A DNA stretch of 14,157 nucleotides, taken from positions 1 to 14,157 of the forward strand of contig JAYUZO010000108.1 in NCBI GenBank assembly GCA_043751715.1, in the 5' to 3' direction. The first letter of the stretch is position 1. Each line of letters begins with the position of its first letter. The notes below the pieces were generated by a model, which worked only from the letters and a program-made list of their open reading frames with translations, searched no databases and had not been told where the DNA came from. Below are positions 11,565 through 14,157 of this stretch, piece by piece. Source of the stretch: JAAFHS01 sp043751715. GTDB taxonomy: Bacteria; Pseudomonadota; Alphaproteobacteria; Rhodobacterales; Rhodobacteraceae. Made by a program: the position numbers and the translations under genes.

Positions 11565-12650
11565 CTATGACAAACGGATGCGTGGGTTCAGAAACACATA
11601 GCCGATGTCGGACATCAGCTGGGTGACCAGAACCACCAGAACCGCCACGACCGAACAGCCCAGCAGCAAATTGATATCATTGTTGCCGGCAGCCTGTACC
11701 AGCGTCCAGCCAAAGCCCTTGTAGTTGAACAGGGATTCGACAATGACCACACCGTTCAGCAGCCATGGAAACTGCAGCATGATGACGGTGAAAGGCGTGA
11801 TCAGCGCGTTGCGCAGGGCGTGCTTCATCACGACCTGACCAAAGGCCACACCTTTCAGGCGGGCGGTGCGGATGTATTGCTGGGTCATCACCTCGGTCAT
11901 GCTCGCACGGGTCATGCGGGCGATGTAGCCGATGCCGTACAGGGCGATGGTCAGCACGGGCAGGCCGAAATTCCAGAAGGTGATATCGGTCAGCGCGGAT
12001 GTGGCGGTGCCCAGAAACAGCGTCTTGCCATCAATCCAGCCCCATTCGGCAAGGATGGGTGAGATGCCGACCACGGGTGAAGCAAGGAAGGCCACAAGGA
12101 TAACGCCTGACACATATTCAGGCGTGGCGGTGGATGCGATGGAAAAGGTGGACAGGCTGCGGTCAAGGCGTGACCCTTCACGCATGCCCGACAGCACGCC
12201 GATCAGCAGTGACACGGGCACCATCACCAGCATGACGGCAAGCATCAGCCATCCGGTGGCGGCAAGTTTTTCGCCCAGCGATGCGGCAACGGGTGCCTTG
12301 AAGAATGTGGAATAGCCCCAGTTGCCCTGCAGAATGCCGCAGTAGGTGGGGGCGGCGGCGGCATCTGTGCCTTCGGGAACGCAGCGCCCGCGTGTGACAC
12401 CCTTTTCATCGGTCAGCACCCAGCCCGGCATCACGCCAATCCACTGGCCATAGCGGCCAAAGACCGAACCGCCGTGGCCATTGTCGATGATCCACTGCGC
12501 CACGGCCTCATCCGTCATGCGGACAGACCCTTCGGTGCGGGCCAGCTTTTCAAGGTTGGGCGCAAGGTTGGTCAGGAAAAATACGATGAAGGTCAGCGCA
12601 AGGGCGGTGAGCAGCATCAACCCCAATCTGCGGGCAATAAACATCAGCAT
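11565..12650 (-). CDS. ABC importer permease, DppB/OppB type
   Basis: The other membrane subunit; 361 residues from the ATG at 12650. That start is chosen because AGAGGT lies 7 nt upstream and the protein then begins MLMFIARRLGLMLLTALALT, the standard N-terminal helix of DppB proteins; the frame could extend seven codons to a TTG. Landmarks: FIVFFLTNLAP (21-31), GNWGYSTFFKAPV (109-121), ATPEYVSGVILVAF (175-188) and the EAA loop YIRTARLKGVAFGQVVMKHALRNALI (259-284, docks with the ATPase). The region between helix 1 and the GNWGYS motif (about 32-108) is long and periplasmic, with Cys90 and Cys104 that could form a disulfide. It follows the binding-protein gene across a 127-bp gap with strong hairpins. 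Confidence 0.94.
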   Translation of the reverse strand: MLMFIARRLGLMLLTALALTFIVFFLTNLAPNLEKLARTEGSVRMTDEAVAQWIIDNGHGGSVFGRYGQWIGVMPGWVLTDEKGVTRGRCVPEGTDAAAAPTYCGILQGNWGYSTFFKAPVAASLGEKLAATGWLMLAVMLVMVPVSLLIGVLSGMREGSRLDRSLSTFSIASTATPEYVSGVILVAFLASPVVGISPILAEWGWIDGKTLFLGTATSALTDITFWNFGLPVLTIALYGIGYIARMTRASMTEVMTQQYIRTARLKGVAFGQVVMKHALRNALITPFTVIMLQFPWLLNGVVIVESLFNYKGFGWTLVQAAGNNDINLLLGCSVVAVLVVLVTQLMSDIGYVFLNPRIRLS

Positions 12651-12683
12651 GGGTGGCACCTCTGCAGCCAAAGGGCATCAGGG

Positions 12684-12705
12684 CGCGCCAACGGGTGTCG
12701 GCGCG
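12684..12705 (-). other. Second hairpin in the binding protein-permease gap
   Basis: CGCGCC (12684-12689) pairs with GGCGCG (12700-12705); across one A-C mismatch a further AC/GT pair closes around the loop GGGT. It lies about 33 bp upstream of the permease start. Together with the larger hairpin at 12735-12762 it places three GGCGCGCC-like palindromes within 80 bp, so alternative pairings between them are possible. Confidence 0.4.
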
Positions 12706-12734
12706 GCGAAGTTGTATCGCATGGTAGGGCAGGG

Positions 12735-12762
12735 TGGGCGCGCCCCTGTGCAGGCGCGCCCA
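12735..12762 (-). terminator. Intra-operon hairpin after the substrate-binding protein gene
   Basis: TGGGCGCGCC (12735-12744) and GGCGCGCCCA (12753-12762) form a perfect 10-bp stem with an 8-nt loop, starting 15 bp downstream of the binding-protein stop codon. There is no T tract on the operon strand. Hairpins at this place in importer operons usually stabilise the binding-protein message or cause partial termination, so that the binding protein outnumbers the permease. That role is inferred here. Confidence 0.6.
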
Positions 12763-12777
12763 AAGATCAGGCTTGTA

Positions 12778-14157
12778 TCAGGCCGTGACCGACCACTTGT
12801 AGTGATGGTGTTCGAACGATGGGTGCATATCCACGTTCACGCCTTCACGGGCATGGCGGAACAATGACCGCCAGAACGGCTGGATAACATACCCTTCGTC
12901 CTGCAGGATGGTTTCAAGCGTTACCATCACCTCACGCCGGGCATCAGCATCGGCCAGCGACAGGGCCTTGGCCATCGCCGCATCAAAATCGGCATTCGCC
13001 ATGCCGGTTTCGTTCCATGACCCGGTTGAGGTATAGGCGAGCGACATGTTCTGCACGGCCAGCGGGCGGTGGTTCCATGTGGTCGATGAATACGGATATT
13101 TCTGCCAGTCATTCCAGAAGGTCGACCCCGGCATGACCGTGTGCTTGATGTTCATGCCAGCATCCTTCAGCTGGGCCTGAACTGCGGCCGTCGTCGCCGC
13201 CTCCCAGCCATCATCAAGCGAGATGATTTCGAACTCGGCGTCCTTCAGGCCGGCTGCTTCCAGTGCGGGCATCAGGGCAGCGGGATCAACCACCTGCTTT
13301 GGAATTTCGGCATATTCCGGGTGCACCGGGCAGGCATGGTGGTTTTCCGCCGTGGTGCCAAGGCCGTTATAGCCCAGGTCAAGCACCGCCTGCAGATCAA
13401 CCGCCTTTTGAATGGCCTGCCGCACAGCCTTGTCCTTGAACAGCTCCGATGTCGCCGTATTCACACGGCAAACGATGGTTGCGGCAGTCACCACTTCCAG
13501 CTTTGCCCAGCCAAGTGCATCCAGCTGTTCAATGAAATCGCCGGTGGTTTCATAGTTGGTGTCAATTTCATCCGAACCGGCAAGGCCCACCATGGTGGAC
13601 GGATCGGTGCCAAAGTCGATGTAATGCACCTCGTCCAGTGGTGCCGTGCCACCCCACCAGGTGTGGTTTGGTGCGCGTACCAGCGTGGCCTTCTGGCCAA
13701 CCGATACTTCGCCCGGCACATAAGGCCCGGTGCCAATGGCGTTGGCGGACGGGTCAGACCCATCGACAAAGCTGCTGTGCACCACGGCTGCCGGATAGTC
13801 GGCCAGGTTTGGCACCACGGCCACATCCGATGCCGACAGGTTCAACTGCACCGTCATGTCATCAACCTTGACGACCGCACCCTCGCGCAGCGTCTTGGTC
13901 GCCTCATCCACCAGACCGGGGAAGCGGCTGGCCATGGCGTTGCCTTCGACATTGCCATCGGTCCAGCGGGCAAAGTTGCGCACCACGTCATCTGCGGTGA
14001 ATGCATCGCCGTTGTTCCAGGTGATGCCCGGACGGACCTTCAGTGTATACTGCGTGGCGTCAGCATTGGCTTCCCAGCTTTCCAGCAGGCGGCCTTCAAA
14101 GGTGCCGTCGGGGTTGTACTGGATCAGATATTCCAGCCAGCCGCGATAGATGTTGGC
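12778..14157 (-). CDS. Extracytoplasmic substrate-binding protein, family 5 (5' end beyond window)
   Basis: Captures the ligand in the periplasm for the importer encoded downstream. 459 C-terminal residues are in the window; the signal peptide and first part lie beyond the right edge, and the frame is open to the last base. Family 5 traits: LLESWEANADATQYTLKVRP and ITWNNGDAFTADDVVRNFAR near the visible start, NAIGTGPYVPGEVSVGQKAT and RAPNHTWWGG in the hinge region, then KDKAVRQAIQKAVDLQAVLD, which corresponds to the (V/A)RQA(I/L) helix of these proteins. A plain GTG or ATG start further inside the window would cut off conserved sequence, so the gene is treated as partial. Dipeptides, oligopeptides, opines and oligosaccharides are all known ligands of the family; none can be chosen here. 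Confidence 0.95.
   Translation of the reverse strand, partial: ANIYRGWLEYLIQYNPDGTFEGRLLESWEANADATQYTLKVRPGITWNNGDAFTADDVVRNFARWTDGNVEGNAMASRFPGLVDEATKTLREGAVVKVDDMTVQLNLSASDVAVVPNLADYPAAVVHSSFVDGSDPSANAIGTGPYVPGEVSVGQKATLVRAPNHTWWGGTAPLDEVHYIDFGTDPSTMVGLAGSDEIDTNYETTGDFIEQLDALGWAKLEVVTAATIVCRVNTATSELFKDKAVRQAIQKAVDLQAVLDLGYNGLGTTAENHHACPVHPEYAEIPKQVVDPAALMPALEAAGLKDAEFEIISLDDGWEAATTAAVQAQLKDAGMNIKHTVMPGSTFWNDWQKYPYSSTTWNHRPLAVQNMSLAYTSTGSWNETGMANADFDAAMAKALSLADADARREVMVTLETILQDEGYVIQPFWRSLFRHAREGVNVDMHPSFEHHHYKWSVTA

Noticed and set aside
10389..11570. 393-codon open frame on the plus strand opposite the DppC-type permease
   Set aside because: A shadow frame full of His, Gln, Asp and Gly repeats; the minus-strand permease has clear family motifs throughout.

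Overview
The window has the look of an alphaproteobacterium of the Rhodobacterales (roseobacter group). Codon use is GC-rich. There is a sufT/sufA pair, an ssb with a glycine-rich tail, a fused Opp/Dpp-type ATPase, and a GC-hairpin intergenic element of a kind I associate with this order. The genus is not determinable from the sequence. Almost everything is coded on the minus strand; only an Lrp-family regulator and a lytic transglycosylase are on the plus strand.

Layout. 1-220 (-): 5' end of cobA (SUMT), divergent from an Lrp/AsnC regulator (358-819, +). 1031-4268 (-): tpiA, then a tightly packed DMT permease / cytochrome P450 / DUF1232 membrane protein unit (4-bp ATGA overlap, then a 1-bp gap). 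4371-6605 (-): sufA and sufT, separated by two translationally coupled genes: a SatD-like protein with a nucleotide-cyclase-like pattern plus a C-terminal HTH, and a DUF3307 polytopic membrane protein. 6685-7242 (-): ssb, divergent from a secreted lytic transglycosylase (7481-8086, +). 8119-14157 (-): a peptide/oligosaccharide-type ABC importer in the order binding protein (5'-truncated at the window edge), permease, permease, double ATPase.

The most interesting part is the SatD-like/DUF3307 pair. The 79-bp gap in front of it is almost filled by a very regular array: six alternating TTGC and GCAA half-sites with spacers of exactly 10, 11, 10, 11 and 10 nt (29-bp period). The array runs from just upstream of the start codon to just short of the sufT stop codon. 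The sequence fits a self-regulated two-gene signalling or stress module: soluble nucleotide-binding/HTH protein plus membrane effector. Its function is not known to me, and the regulatory link is inference.

A second notable structure is a dispersed intergenic element of about 51 bp with two full copies (972-1022, 10228-10279) and one degenerate copy (4329-4350). It consists of a G5/C5 hairpin, ACCCC(C)G, GGATATTTG, 8 nt, TGAAA. The outer stem pairs covary (TT/AA versus CC/GG). One copy lies inside the ABC operon, directly in front of the ATPase start codon.

No gap between genes exceeds 300 bases. I saw no tRNA, rRNA, insertion sequence, CRISPR array or phage gene.
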